From contig JAUCEF010000011.1 of assembly GCA_033558025.1 (NCBI GenBank), positions 62,001 through 126,000 on the forward strand: a DNA stretch of 64,000 bases, in the 5' to 3' direction. Both the position numbers and the translations under genes were made by a program. Source of the stretch: Phytophthora sp. 'mugwort'. Lineage: Eukaryota; Oomycota; Peronosporomycetes; Peronosporales; Peronosporaceae. Positions 28,477 through 39,335 of this stretch are shown in pieces. The notes under the pieces are model-generated. The model was not told where the DNA came from. It saw only the letters and a list, made by a program, of their open reading frames with translations, and did not search any database. Each line of letters starts with the position of its first letter. Positions within the stretch are counted from its first letter, which is position 1.

Positions 28477-29087
28477 TTGCTCAAGATCGCTCGTCGGGAT
28501 GACAACAAAGACCACCAAAGCTCGCGTACCGAGTTTTTTTTTTGGCTTGAACGAAGACAAGAAGTTGGCCAGGCTTGTATCAACACGAGTGTAAACGGCG
28601 GAATTGGCACAAACCAGACAGGGAAGGACTTTTACAAGCGCGTGAAATTGATATTTGACGATATGCTCCACGCAAACAACGAGTGGGGTGCCGAGCGACA
28701 TCTAAATCTATCAGCTCTCGCTTCGGCACTATTTCTCACGACGTGTCCAAGTTCGTTGCCTGTTATAATAAGGTGACCGCTCTCAATCGAAGTGGATGCA
28801 CCCCCACAGATATTGAGCATCAAGCACTCGAATTGTACGAGGCCATGAATAACAAGGCAAGTTCCGCTTTCTACAGTGCTGGTATATTCTCAAGCTTGCT
28901 CCTTAGTGGGGCCCGTGGCGTGCACAAAAGGTGGCGAGGCAAACACAACAAGCAGCATCCTCTACCTAAACCGAAGTCGGCCATAGGGTCTGCCACTACT
29001 ACCAGTCACACAGCTGAGTCCGCGATTTTCGAGCAGACTGATGCAACTACAGATCGACGCCCCACTGAGCAAAACGCACGAAGCTGA
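28477..29087 (+). pseudogene. Frameshifted Myb/SANT-like (NAM-associated type) protein remnant
   Basis: Two overlapping frames read as one protein of the oomycete Myb/SANT-like family whose members carry a 'no apical meristem'-associated C-terminal region. Frame 1 from 28477 gives GIGTNQTGKDFYKRV. Frame 2 from about 28683 continues with SRFGTISHDVSKFVACYNKV and TDIEHQALELYEAMNNK. A one-base shift near 28700-28710 joins them. Beyond about 28860 the match fades into KHNKQHPLPKPKSA-type basic sequence. The family is expanded in oomycete genomes, often beside transposons. The family assignment rests on motif recognition alone. No intact start region with the Trp-rich Myb helices is visible, so it looks truncated as well as frameshifted. 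Confidence 0.65.
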
Positions 29088-29299
29088 TGGAGACTGAATC
29101 AACGTGGCAAACATAGCTTCGTCTGCATCAGTCTCTGCAAGTAAGTCGTATAACCAGTGATCGGAAATGGCGGCATCCATTGTTGACAAACCGGGATTAC
29201 TAGCGATTGCTGCGGAAGATAGAGCTAACCGCTAGATGGGCGACAAAGTGCTTCGGCAAATATAGGATCACTGCTGCTGTTGCCTGTCATATTTAAAAT

Positions 29300-30125
29300 A
29301 AAAACAGTGGGGTTGCTCTGAGCGCCTGAAATTCTTGGTAATGTGAATTTTTGCGTTGTCCAAAATGACATTTGGATTGTCTCTTGGCAACAACCATGGG
29401 TTCAGGTACGTAGAATTTTAGACTTGAATGTTTCGTGAAAGATCCGTTTCGTAAAATGTATGTACACCATGCGAAAAAATCTTGAACGCCAAATGCAGCG
29501 AACACTGATACTCGCTTGCCTCACGAATATGTATGGACACGACGGCAGGCGTTCCAATAATGACCACTCTTGCTCCGCAGCGAAGACACCGCCACGGATA
29601 AATTAATATAATGCATAGATTAACAAGCAATATTCACATACCTTCCGGCTTTCGACGTTTCGCTTACAAACACAACTAATCAAGACGGCTGCCTAACAGC
29701 AATAGTCGGTTGACGTACCCTTGTCGCTCCTTCGGGATACTGCGAGCACGTTTGACCATAACTGTTTTCGCCCAAGTCGTAATCCGAATCGAAGGGCGCG
29801 GCAAATGGGGAGATTTGAAGCAGCAATAGCGTGTCGAACTTTTTTCTATCAACGACTCCCGGAGCTCACGAAAGTCGAAACACGGGTGCGGTGTACAATT
29901 CACGAAGAAATGTTGCACTTCAGGTGGACACTTTCACGACCATGTCAATGACACGGTCGTGACACGGTGTCGTCGGCAATATTCCCCGTAGTATTATAGT
30001 GGTGGTAAGATTTCGTGGTAAAACGCCTAGAACCTCAGCGACAACAGTACTGGCGATGTCGTATACGTATTGCAAGACAATACCGCACAAGCGGGTATCA
30101 TGTGAGTAGCCCATTGGCATTTGAC
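29300..30125 (-). pseudogene. Tc1/mariner-type transposase remnant
   Basis: Read on the minus strand from about 30120 downwards, several frames are collinear with Tc1/IS630/mariner transposases. There is a helix-turn-helix-like start (DIASTVVAEVLGVLPRN), then a paired-like segment (CFDFRELRESLIEK ... TVMVKRARSIPKERQGYV, about 29880-29700), a middle part around GARVVIIGTPAVVSIHIRE, and a catalytic-core segment NPNVILDNAKIHITKNF at about 29385-29320. The DNAxIH motif carries the second catalytic aspartate. At least three frame changes and the missing C-terminal acidic residue show it is inactive. The remnant lies between the Myb-like pseudogene and the promoter of the deacetylase gene. Confidence 0.6.
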
Positions 30126-30533
30126 ACTGCTGATCGGCGGGTAGCTCTTACGACGAAGACTGAATGGCCGATGAATTGTGGTCATTCGGTCCTTAATTCC
30201 TCAAAGGTTAGTTTTCTTATAGTTAAAATCGGAGCTCGTCCGTAAAACTTGCCTAATCAACAGCCATTAATGATCAGTGTATAATTGGCTTAAAGGATAA
30301 CGAACTTGCTGGACTCTTTGTAAATTCTGCTTCAGTAGCCCTTCAAATCATACCTTTAAACCCTAAACGCTTGCGAAGAACCATTTTTTGGGGCCCAAAA
30401 TTGGCCATAATTCAATAGACGGAACGTTTATCTTGAGCTGACTATGTAGTCATTTAACCAATTGGCAGGCTGATGTGTTCGTAATTCCACCAATACCAGC
30501 CCGATCACATGCTCCACTTGACAACATTAAAGC
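30126..30533. other. Intergenic region upstream of the PHD-AP2-HDAC gene
   Basis: About 400 bp without coding signal. It should contain the distal promoter of the downstream deacetylase gene. Nothing beyond AT-rich stretches was recognised. Confidence 0.5.
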
Positions 30534-30548
30534 GCCTCATCCCCCCCC
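30534..30548 (+). promoter_or_regulatory. Candidate oomycete initiator of the deacetylase gene
   Basis: GCCTCATCCCCCCCC lies about 25-39 bp before the ATG at 30573. TCATCCC departs by one base from the oomycete YCAYTYY initiator, and a pyrimidine-rich tract follows. Assignment is by position and resemblance only. Confidence 0.4.
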
Positions 30549-30572
30549 TCTTCTCCAATTGCGCGCGGCATC

Positions 30573-33500
30573 ATGTTCGCGGGCGGCGGCGGTGACAACG
30601 TCAAGCGCGAGAAAAAGCCCGGAGTTGTGCGTATTCGTTTAGAAGGATGGTCCGTGCGTCATTTCGTCCTAATTTATGCCTCTTCCTCCTCATTCCCATG
30701 CAGGTGGCAGGGCCGCACGCGCAGAGCAACGGCTGCGCTGTGTGCGGCTCGGACCAGAACGGAGACAGCATCCTGCTCTGCGACGGCTGCGACGGTGAGT
30801 ACCACACCTACTGCCTCGTGCCACCGCTGACCGAGATCCCGGCCGGAGACTTCTACTGCAAGAAGTGTACGGACGCCAACTTGGCCAAACAGCGCAAAGC
30901 CGCCGAAGGCGCTACCACTTGTGCAGGCGCTACGGCGGCTACTACTACCGCCGCCGCAGCCTTCAGTAGACCATTGGTGACCCCTCCTACAGCTGTAGCT
31001 CCTGGCGCTGGTTCTACTGCTCCTGCTCCTCCTGTTGCTGCTGCTGTTGCTGTTCCGGCCAAGCCCACCATCCTCATGAAGGAGTCCAAGTACAGGGGCG
31101 TGTCCAAAGTATCCATGAAAGGCGTCAAGAAGCCGTTCGTGGCCAAGCTCTGGCAGGGCTCCAAGTACCTGCAGTTGGGCACCTTTGGGAGTGAAATCGA
31201 GGCTGCTCACGCGTACGATAAGGCCGCGCTTATGCACTACGGTAAAAGTGCACAGCTCAACTTCCCGCATCTGCACGACAGCTTCATCCGCCCGGAAGTG
31301 GCCTTCAGCGTGCGGCCACAGAACCCGAGTGTTTTAACGGCAGCTAGTGCTACACCGCCTCCTGCTCACCCGGCGTCAGCGGATATGTACGGACGCGGGA
31401 GAGGACGAGGTCGTGGACGTGGCCGAGGTCGCGGACGTGGCAAGCGGTCACAAGAATCGTCTGATGCGCACGGTATGGCTGCGCACCTAGAGGCCAAGCG
31501 TCGAAAGATGGAAAATAGTGGGTCATCGACGGCACCGAGCGTACCGGCGAAAAAGTATTTGGGCGTCCAGGTACACCGCGTATATGCACACGCACAGATT
31601 CACGTGAACGGCCGAGTTGTCAATTTGGGTACATTTGCAACGGCTAAGGACGCAGCGATGGCGTATGACAAGGCTGCCTTGAAATACTTTGGAGGACCGC
31701 TAGGTTCTGCTGACGCTCGTCCTGAGGAAATTGTCCTCAATTTTCCGGAGAAACGGGACGAGTTGCTGAAACAGTTGATCGAGGAAGAAAAGCAGAAAAT
31801 GGCGCGACAGACAGGGGGATCGAGCTACGCCAGCCGCAGTGCTCAACATGCGAAGTACAACTTGTCAATTATGAAGCTTAACACGTGGATGTCCAAGCTT
31901 GAGCGATCAGTAAAGATGGTGGAAGCATCACAGAGAGTGCAATGGGGTCTTCACCTTGTGCCTATGAAAAGCGACGAGGAACAGGAGGAAAAGCAAGCAT
32001 CTGATGCTGCTAGCGTACCATTGATGAAGACAGAAATCTTCGGATCCGGACCTACAATCAAGACAGAGTTCACAACACGGGATCAGAAACTGAGACAGAG
32101 CAAGACGAAGATACAAGAAGCGATTGCGCTGATGATTGAGGAGCTAAAGATTTACGCGGCCGACGCGCCTATGGATCCTTTTTTCCAGCCACCGCCCCGT
32201 TGTACACCTATTCTCGATTTATTATCCACTTCTCGCCATTTGAAGTTGATCAGTGCGATTAACGACCTCGCTCATCTCGACGTTGACGTAGACGGAAGGG
32301 ATCCAAACCCTGCAGTTGACAGAAGCTTCGAAAGCAAGCTGCAATCTGTTGTTGATTACCGTGCCCGCCTTCAGATGTCAGGTAGTAACGAGAAGCAGAG
32401 GCTGGCGCATTTTATTCGTGACTTGGAGACTGAAGCGTCACCTGGTCCCACTACCGTTCCTGATGATCTCAATAATACTGCGATCACGACAGACCGAGAA
32501 TCTCAAGTGTCGAAACAGTCTGAGATTCTAAAACGTGCGAAGTACGTGAAGCGGAACGTGCTAATTTCGAAGCTGCCTAAGCCCGTGGGGACAGATACTG
32601 AAACAGATGGGCATCATGGGGACTTGTCGAAGCAAGTCATTCAGACGCACGAGGGAAGAAAAGAAGAACTTTCTTCCACTACAACCGAGGCAGGCAGTAA
32701 TTCTGCGGCTGACATGGAGATGGAAGTGATCACTCCAGACGAGCAAAACCACAACGAGGGCTCTGCAGATAAAACGATTGCGAAGGACAAGGCAACCGCT
32801 GCGACGTCAACTGAATCTGGTGAAGATGAACCCTCTACTATAGCAGTGAGCAATAAGAGCACGAGCTCAGCAGAAGGCGGTGTTGATGACGCTCCAGCGC
32901 CTACAGCTTCACAAGATGCGATAAGTGAGAATGAATCTGTGGAAAAGGAAAGCAAGGCTGCTGATTTCTCTAAACCGACAGAAGGTGCAAACAGGCCGGC
33001 AGAGGAGGAATCCAAAGAGGATATTGCAGAATCGAAACATATCGATGAGAATGATATCGATTCAGAGGTTTTGGAAAACAAGGCTAAAGCAGACGAAGTT
33101 GAAAAGTCAGACCCAGAGAAACCCGATCCTGACAAACCTGACGTTGATAAAAAGTACGATGATGTCAGCATGGAAGATGCTGGAGCGGCTTCTTCTTCAA
33201 CTGCCGTAGTTATTCCCAAGGACGAGTTTGAATGGCAGTTCTGCTTGGCTGTTCCAGTGTCCACAGCTAAGGACAGTCTTCTTGTAGCCGAAGATACGAC
33301 CGAGGCAGTGTGGCGATTACTCCCGATATCAAATACGACCCAGATGGGCGAATTCATTGAAGATGTCTTCCTGACCGAAAAGGAAGTTTCAGAAATGGAA
33401 ATCTCGGAGGAAGAAATATGCTCATCTTCTGTTGGAACTGCTGGAAAAACTGCATGGATGGAGCATTTGCGCAAGCTGCATGTCGAAGAAAGTCAAGTGC

Positions 33501-36500
33501 GACAGCAAATACAACGGGAAACTAATCACCAACATGCACTGCAGGGAATTATGAAGATCGAGCAAGACCGATTAAATGAGATATCGGTGGTGTACCGTGA
33601 GGCCATGAACAAGCTTGATACGAAAACAACGCTGGCGCTGAAGAATCACGCACGTGTGAGTCAGGATGCACAGTTGGTGAAGTTGATGCGGCACTCCTTC
33701 AACCCAATTATTGGTGACCTCCTTGACAAATGTGACGAAGCATTATTGAACTGTTTCCGGAAACTATCTCTCCGGTTCTTGGACTTTTCTCAAGAGTTCG
33801 AATATTACCGCAATGCGCTGCTCAGTTTGACCCAATTCTCAGGGGACAAAACTACTATTGAGGAGGGTCGCGCCAGTCCAGTTGATGCTTTGGATCTAGT
33901 TATGGACAACAACAGCGTGACAATTAAACGTGAAAATATCGCGAAGGTATCAGACGAGGCTGCGGATTTAGTCCCATCCGCTCCTGGTGACGTCGTTGAG
34001 CTTGTTGACGATAGTGAAGCCGTCATTACAGAGGAAGGCGATGAGCCTAATGAGTTAGGCGACAGCTGTGGGCTAACGGAAGCGTATATCAGCTTTTATA
34101 TGGGCGAAATGGAGGCTCTGTGGAAAGAGCGAAGCTCTTCCCTTGAAATGGTGCAGGCGATTCAGCGCTCACTGCTGCATACTTCGCTTGAAGTGAACTC
34201 TTCTATTGAAAGACCAGTAGAAGGGCAAAAGTTATTTGAGACGAAATCGACTGAAGATGTTGACATGAAGGTAGAAGAAAATGAAGATGCCCAGAAGAAT
34301 ACGATGGGTAATACGGAAGAGGAAGCTCGATCCGAAGAGATGGTAGTGGAGTCTGACGCCAGTTCGAAGGCGTCACAAGATAAGACGACAGAGGCTGGAG
34401 ATGCAACGGTTAAAGCGGATATGAGCATCGAAAACATGGATAAAACTGAGAAAATATCCAACACGACTGAAGATGCGATTACACCAGAAGCTGTGTCACC
34501 CGAGGGTGCCATCAGCAGCGAGGTCGTTGTGAAGATGGGACTGGAGAAGGAGACTACAGGTAAATTCCGGCGGGAGCAGGAGTTACGTGAAGCCGTTGAG
34601 TCCTGCTTGGCTCAGTGGCAGCGCATCCAGTGGCCAGAGGAGCTGAACTCGACCTTCCTCGCCCCAACAACTTGTGTTTCGTCAAGTGCATTCCCAGCAA
34701 TCAAGAACGAACACAGTAACTCGCAAGTTCCCTCTGCTGCAGATAACGAGAATGTGGATTTCGAGTCACCATTCAGTGTTATGGACGAATTGAAACGTGT
34801 AATGATCGACCTGACGCAGGATCAAGTGATTCCGATCCCGCAGCCAGCTCAGCCGACGACGTTGGTGATGTATCACCCTGTCTTCATCAACCATCAGACG
34901 CCGAAGAACCACCCTGAGTGCCCCGAGCGCATGGATGTGAGTGGTGCTTTTTGTTTCGCTTGTTTCTCGTTATATTTTCTGACCAATTTTGTTCTTATAT
35001 TTTTGTAGCGGGTCGTGAACATCCTGAACTCGCTGGTTAAGAAGCATCAAGAAACACTCAAGCTTGACCGTCTCTCGATGTCACCAGAAGAGCTGTGCCC
35101 ACCGGAAACCACACTTTTAATGGTACACTCACCGACTTACCTGCGACAACTGAAGGAGCGATCAATCGAAGCTGGTTCACAGTCCGCGTCGTCCCCTACA
35201 GCTTCGTCCCCATCATCTCGAGCTCTTGTGTTCGAGTCTGACTCGGGCATTCGTGAGGAGACACCTAAGCGTGGTAGCCGAAAGAAGAATGGACGATCTC
35301 CTCTTGTTGGTGCTTTTGGAGCTGCTAGTCTTGAGCAAAATGGTGTGGAGCTGGACACGTTCGTGAGCAGCAAGTCGTGGGACGTGGCTCGAGCAGCTGC
35401 AGGAACAGTGTGCCTCGCGGTGGACCGGGTAGTGCGGAAGGAGTACCACAACGCGGTCTGCTTAGTACGTCCACCAGGACATCATGTCGGTCGTCATGGT
35501 CGGACAGAGAATGCTCCATCGTCAGGTTTCTGTTTGCTGAATAACGTAGTGATCGGCGCGACCCACGCGCGGCTGTACCCATGGATTCGCAAGGTTGCAG
35601 TTCTTGATTGGGATATCCACCACGGAAACGGCACGGAGGAGCTGCTGAAGGACGATCCGGATGCCTTCTTTGCGTCCATCCATCTATACTCGTCTGGGAA
35701 ATACTTTCCTGGAACGGGCAAGTCATGCGAGACGGGCAATAGAATCAATGTGGCGCTTGAGAACACGGGTGCCGGTAGCGGCTCGCAGGCATTCCGGGCT
35801 GCGCTCGAGTTAAAAATACTGCCGGCTATGCGAGCGTTTCAGCCAGATATTATCTTCATCTCGGCAGGCTTTGACGGTCACCGCGACGATATTTTAGGCG
35901 GTGTAGCAGCTGTAAACAACCCCAACGTGCCCGCCGGATACGTGGAGGAGGACTATGCGTGGGCCACACTGGAAGTACTCAAACTGGCGGCAGAGGTGTG
36001 TGATGGCCGTGTGGTCTCGGTGTTGGAGGGTGGTTACGACGTTCGCCGCGAGACAAACTCGCTCGCCAAGTCTGTGGCAGCGCATGTGGCGGCTATCTCA
36101 GCTTACGAGGCAGCTCGCCGAAAAGCGAATGATAGCGTCAGTGCCGACGTGGAGATGAAGGAGAAGGGAGCTGACAAGGTTGCCGTCCCCACTGGCGCGG
36201 CCACAGCAGGGGATGTCATCAAGATGGAGCATCCGGTAAAGAAGACAACCATGGGTTTGCTTCATAAGCTGCTGTCTACCGACCTTGACGACGACAATGT
36301 GATTATTATCGACGACGATGAGGACGAGGACGAAGAGGAGGACGGTAGCGGCGACGCGTCCCACGACGTCCACGACGGCGACGTTGAGGATGAAGACACA
36401 GGCGAGGAAGAGGACGATGATAACAACGCAATGGGCGACGTTGATGGCGAACCCGAGAGCGAGGAGCCACATGATCTTGGCGAGAAGAGCGGACAGGACG

Positions 36501-36532
36501 CGCACTCGGCGATGGAGGTGGACGATAGTTGA
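30573..36532 (+). CDS. PHD finger / two AP2-like domains / class II histone deacetylase fusion (~1,936 aa)
   Basis: Three exons, 30573-30626, 30704-34936 and 35009-36532, with introns of 77 and 72 nt, all phase 0. Domains in order: a complete C4HC3 PHD finger (residues ~29-73; CAVCGSDQNGDSILLCDGC, FYCKKC), a first AP2-like DNA-binding domain (~145-205; YRGVSK ... LGTFGSEIEAAHAYDKAA), an Arg-Gly tract (~245-270), a second AP2-like domain (~300-360; YLGVQVHRVYAHAQI ... LGTFATAKDAAMAYDKAA), a long acidic Ser/Glu-rich linker, and a class II deacetylase domain (~1405-1790). The catalytic set looks intact: PPGHHVGRHG, DWDIHHGNGTEE (zinc Asp/His), SAGFDGH and the Tyr of LEGGYD. An Asp/Glu tail ends the protein. 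It probably reads chromatin, binds DNA and deacetylates lysines in the nucleus; target specificity is unknown. I chose the ATG at 30573 because splicing joins it to the PHD frame. Confidence 0.92.
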
Positions 36533-36690
36533 AGTAATGTTGTCCACATTTCTATGCGCTCTGATTGGACCTAAATCGATTTTTTTTGTATTTTTTCATT
36601 CAATGAAATTCGTGCGCTAGTTTGAGCCAAAATGTCAGTTCATTTGTGAACCTGCTGCCTATTCCCCATAGTAAATCTCGTACACGAGCC
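36533..36690 (+). promoter_or_regulatory. Short intergenic promoter with initiator-like TCATTCA
   Basis: Only 158 bp separate the deacetylase stop from the next start codon. TTTTCATTCAATG at about 36594-36606 resembles the oomycete initiator (TCATTCA, one mismatch). A small out-of-frame ATG follows at 36632. The terminator of the upstream gene must share this space. Confidence 0.45.
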
Positions 36691-38013
36691 ATGAGCGACC
36701 CGTTCTACTTGGCCGACATCCTGCTGGGGCGTGTGGGCGTGCTGCGCTCCACGGCCGAAAGCATCATATTGGAGCTGTGCGAGGCGCAGACCAAGCTGGA
36801 GCCTGGCCAGGCCTCGGACGACGCGCTGCGCCTGGCCATTAAGAACAAGTTGGAGCGCGTGCAGACTAACCTCAAACTGCTGCGCAAGCTCGTGCCCGAG
36901 TTCGGTACGTTCTTTGCATTACATATTACCTACCAGCTATACTGTGTGTATGCATGACTGATATGGCGATGTTGCTGTTGTGCAGACGGCAAGACAAAGC
37001 CAATCGAGAGCGTGAACCAGACGCACCGCAACCTCATGCTCGAGTACCACTGGAAGAACCAGGTGCAGGACATGGGCACCAAGGCACAGGCCGTGTATCT
37101 GGAGCAGCTTGGTGGCGCCTTCCCTCGTCTCGAGATGCTGGGCGAGGTTCGTTGCCCGCCCACCCCCAGCAGCCTCTTCGTGCCCAAATCGCACAAGCGC
37201 GGCCGAGTGTTTGACCCCTATGGAGAGAAGCAGCCAGCCACACTCAATGAGATGATGGACTACATGATGGCCAAGAATCGCAAGCTCAAGTTCTTCAAGC
37301 ATGCTGAGACCACACGCGGCGGTCGTCGAGTGATTAAATCCATTAAGTGCGAGATCAATAAGGAGGTGACGGTGCATCTGAGTTTCTGTCCCCCCATTCC
37401 CGAGAGCGGACCCAACGGCGAGTCCGGTGTAGCTGCCAGTCCCATGACACCATCTACACCAACATCCCCAGCCTTTGCCAGTGGCCGCCTGCGTAGCACT
37501 CGCAACAAGCACAAGAAGCAGCAACAGCAGCTCATCAAGAAGAAAAAGGGTGACATGCTCACAAAGGCCAAGCTCGCCGCCGAGGAGGCCACTAAGATGG
37601 AGATGGAGGAGCTGAAGCAGCGCATTACAGAGGCGCGCGAGGCGATTAAAGAGCAGGAGCAAGCTCGAGCTGCGGGACTCCAAGTTACCAAGTACATTGA
37701 GCGACTGTCGATCTTTCCGTACAACGAGGACGCTCCGCTTGGCGCGTGGTCCGAGTCGTCGCATAACCTTTTTCGCCTCGTCACATTGCACGGCCGCAAG
37801 GCACTGGACCATTTCCGCAAGCAGCACCCAGAGACGTGCTTTTACTACCTCTTCACATGGCTGGGCTACTACGACAAGATTTACCAGACACCATGCTCGT
37901 TTTGCAAAAAACTACTTGCCAAGGAGAGTGAGGAGTGGGCTTATGTGCCTCCGTCGTTCCGCGACTACGCAAGCGGACAAGCTTTCCACTCTAAGTGTCT
38001 ACCCATCGAGTAA
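36691..38013 (+). CDS. MED27: Mediator complex subunit 27-like protein (413 aa)
   Basis: Exons 36691-36904 and 36986-38013, split by an 81-nt phase-1 intron. The N-terminus is helical (FYLADILLGRVGVLRSTAE ... KLLRKLV), a basic, coiled-coil-prone stretch rich in Lys/Gln follows at residues ~210-285, and the C-terminus carries the hallmark I used: PCSFCKK, then PPSFRDYASGQAFHSKC. That resembles the conserved Med27 C-terminus (PCxxCxK ... P..WRD......HxxC), a likely zinc-binding knuckle. Mediator bridges transcription factors and RNA polymerase II in the nucleus. The protein is somewhat longer than animal Med27, through the basic insert. The ATG at 36691 is the first in frame; upstream in-frame codons lack an ATG. 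It follows the chromatin deacetylase gene on the same strand and converges with the gene on its right. Confidence 0.8.
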
Positions 38014-38123
38014 AGAAGCTAGAACGGATGCTAAACCTGTCGTAGATGCGGCACAAGCTGTCTTTGCGAATTCAATACAACGGAAGGATCAACCACTCAT
38101 TGATACTGTTGTCTTCTAGGTAG

Positions 38124-39035
38124 CTACTCGAGTCTGATAGGAAGCAAGCGGCCGAAAGTTGGAGCCTTCGCTTCGTCCGATTGTTTCTCTGGCGGCACCT
38201 GCAGTTTGATTCTGCTCGCCGCCAAGTCGCGTGGAGTGATGGTGGCAGCAGACAGCGGTGGTTGGCTGTTGGTGAGTTGGTTCTTGTTGGCCAGTCCCAT
38301 TGCATCGTACGCTTCAGCTACAAAAGCTGCATCACCATAATCCCACGAGTTCAGTACCAATGGAAGCGAACATCATACGAGGCTGCAACCAAGTTCGCAA
38401 CGCACCTGCACATGGGAACGAAGGCGTTGCGTCAGGACTTGCCTTGCGCATTTCTTCCGGGTTTATCAGAGCCGAGACAGTGTGAAGCACTGAGATTCGA
38501 CTCGTTCGCCCTACATTATCGGCCATAAAGGCATTGGCAGCCTCCTGTATCTCCTTGGAGCGCTGCAATACAATGTCATCAAAAATATGAACCTCTAATT
38601 ATAGGGCAGCAGTAGTCTTACCTCGAACTTTAATGTCAAAACGGAGATTTCCGTGGCTTCGGAAGTCAGCAGTCGAGCGCTGTACGGACGGCACTGCACC
38701 TTGTCCAGCGTCTCCTCCACAATAAACTTGCGACCCAAGCGGTCCACGTAGACCCAACCGCAGTGGTCGAAGCGCGGACGCAGCTGCAGTCGGGTGATCC
38801 AAGTGTGCAGCGCCGCCAGAGGCTGCATGGCCGTCAGTTTGCGCTGAAAGAAGATAAGGTCGCCCGTCTCCAGTGTCTCCATGATGGTGTCGTCCATAGA
38901 CCCCGAAATGAACTCGAGCGCCTCACCACCAGGAGGAGCACGCACTTGGTGACGCATGCGCGTGAGCGTCGCGTTGCCACTCCATGCCGCTAGAGCCGCC
39001 AGCGGCAGCAGCGCCAGCGTCTTAGTAGCTGCCAT
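38124..39035 (-). pseudogene. Secreted permuted NlpC/P60 (papain-fold) hydrolase-like gene with a frameshift
   Basis: Exon 1 (39035-38622) starts with a likely signal peptide (MAATKTLALLPLAALAAWSG). A 59-nt intron (38621-38563) leads to exon 2 (38562-38124). The motifs GDLIFF, FDHCGWV and FIVEET in exon 1 and PSFPCAGAL in exon 2 match the order of the permuted NlpC/P60-like fold (YiiX/LRAT-like), with His, an acidic residue and a nucleophile Cys in that order. The family includes amidases, acyltransferases and peptidases, so the substrate is open. Near 38345-38355 the frame shifts by one base: before it the frame runs to a stop soon after LVGLW, and in the shifted frame the protein continues SWDYGDAAFVAEAYDAMGLA to 38124. 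This is either a real disabling mutation or a sequence error. The catalytic motifs all precede the shift. Confidence 0.6.
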
Positions 39036-39335
39036 GGTCGACGAGACAAATTTGAGCACTATGCACTGTTTTTGGTACAATTTGCAACTATTATACTACG
39101 TACTAAGTAGTTGTGTAGTAGCACTAACTTTAATGTAGCTACTACTATTGTAGTACTACTGTAGCAACTAGTAGTATTATAATAGCAGCATGGTCAATCG
39201 GATAGATTCATTCATAGGTATTCACATATAAATCCACTGATTATAGACGGTGTTCTGCGTGCTACACAGCCCTCATAACGTTTTTGTCTGTCATCCTGTT
39301 CGCTACGTGCACGCACACTCACTGCCATCCAGTCT
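39036..39335. repeat. CTA/TAG-rich imperfect inverted repeat between genes
   Basis: The 300-bp gap contains about 110 bp (39080-39190) composed almost wholly of CTA, GTA and TAG triplets. Its ends, CTATTATACTACGTACTA on the left and TAGTAGTATTATAATAG on the right, are imperfectly complementary, so it may fold as a long hairpin, as small MITE-like elements do. It sits just upstream of the NlpC/P60-like gene and may overlap its promoter. Confidence 0.4.
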
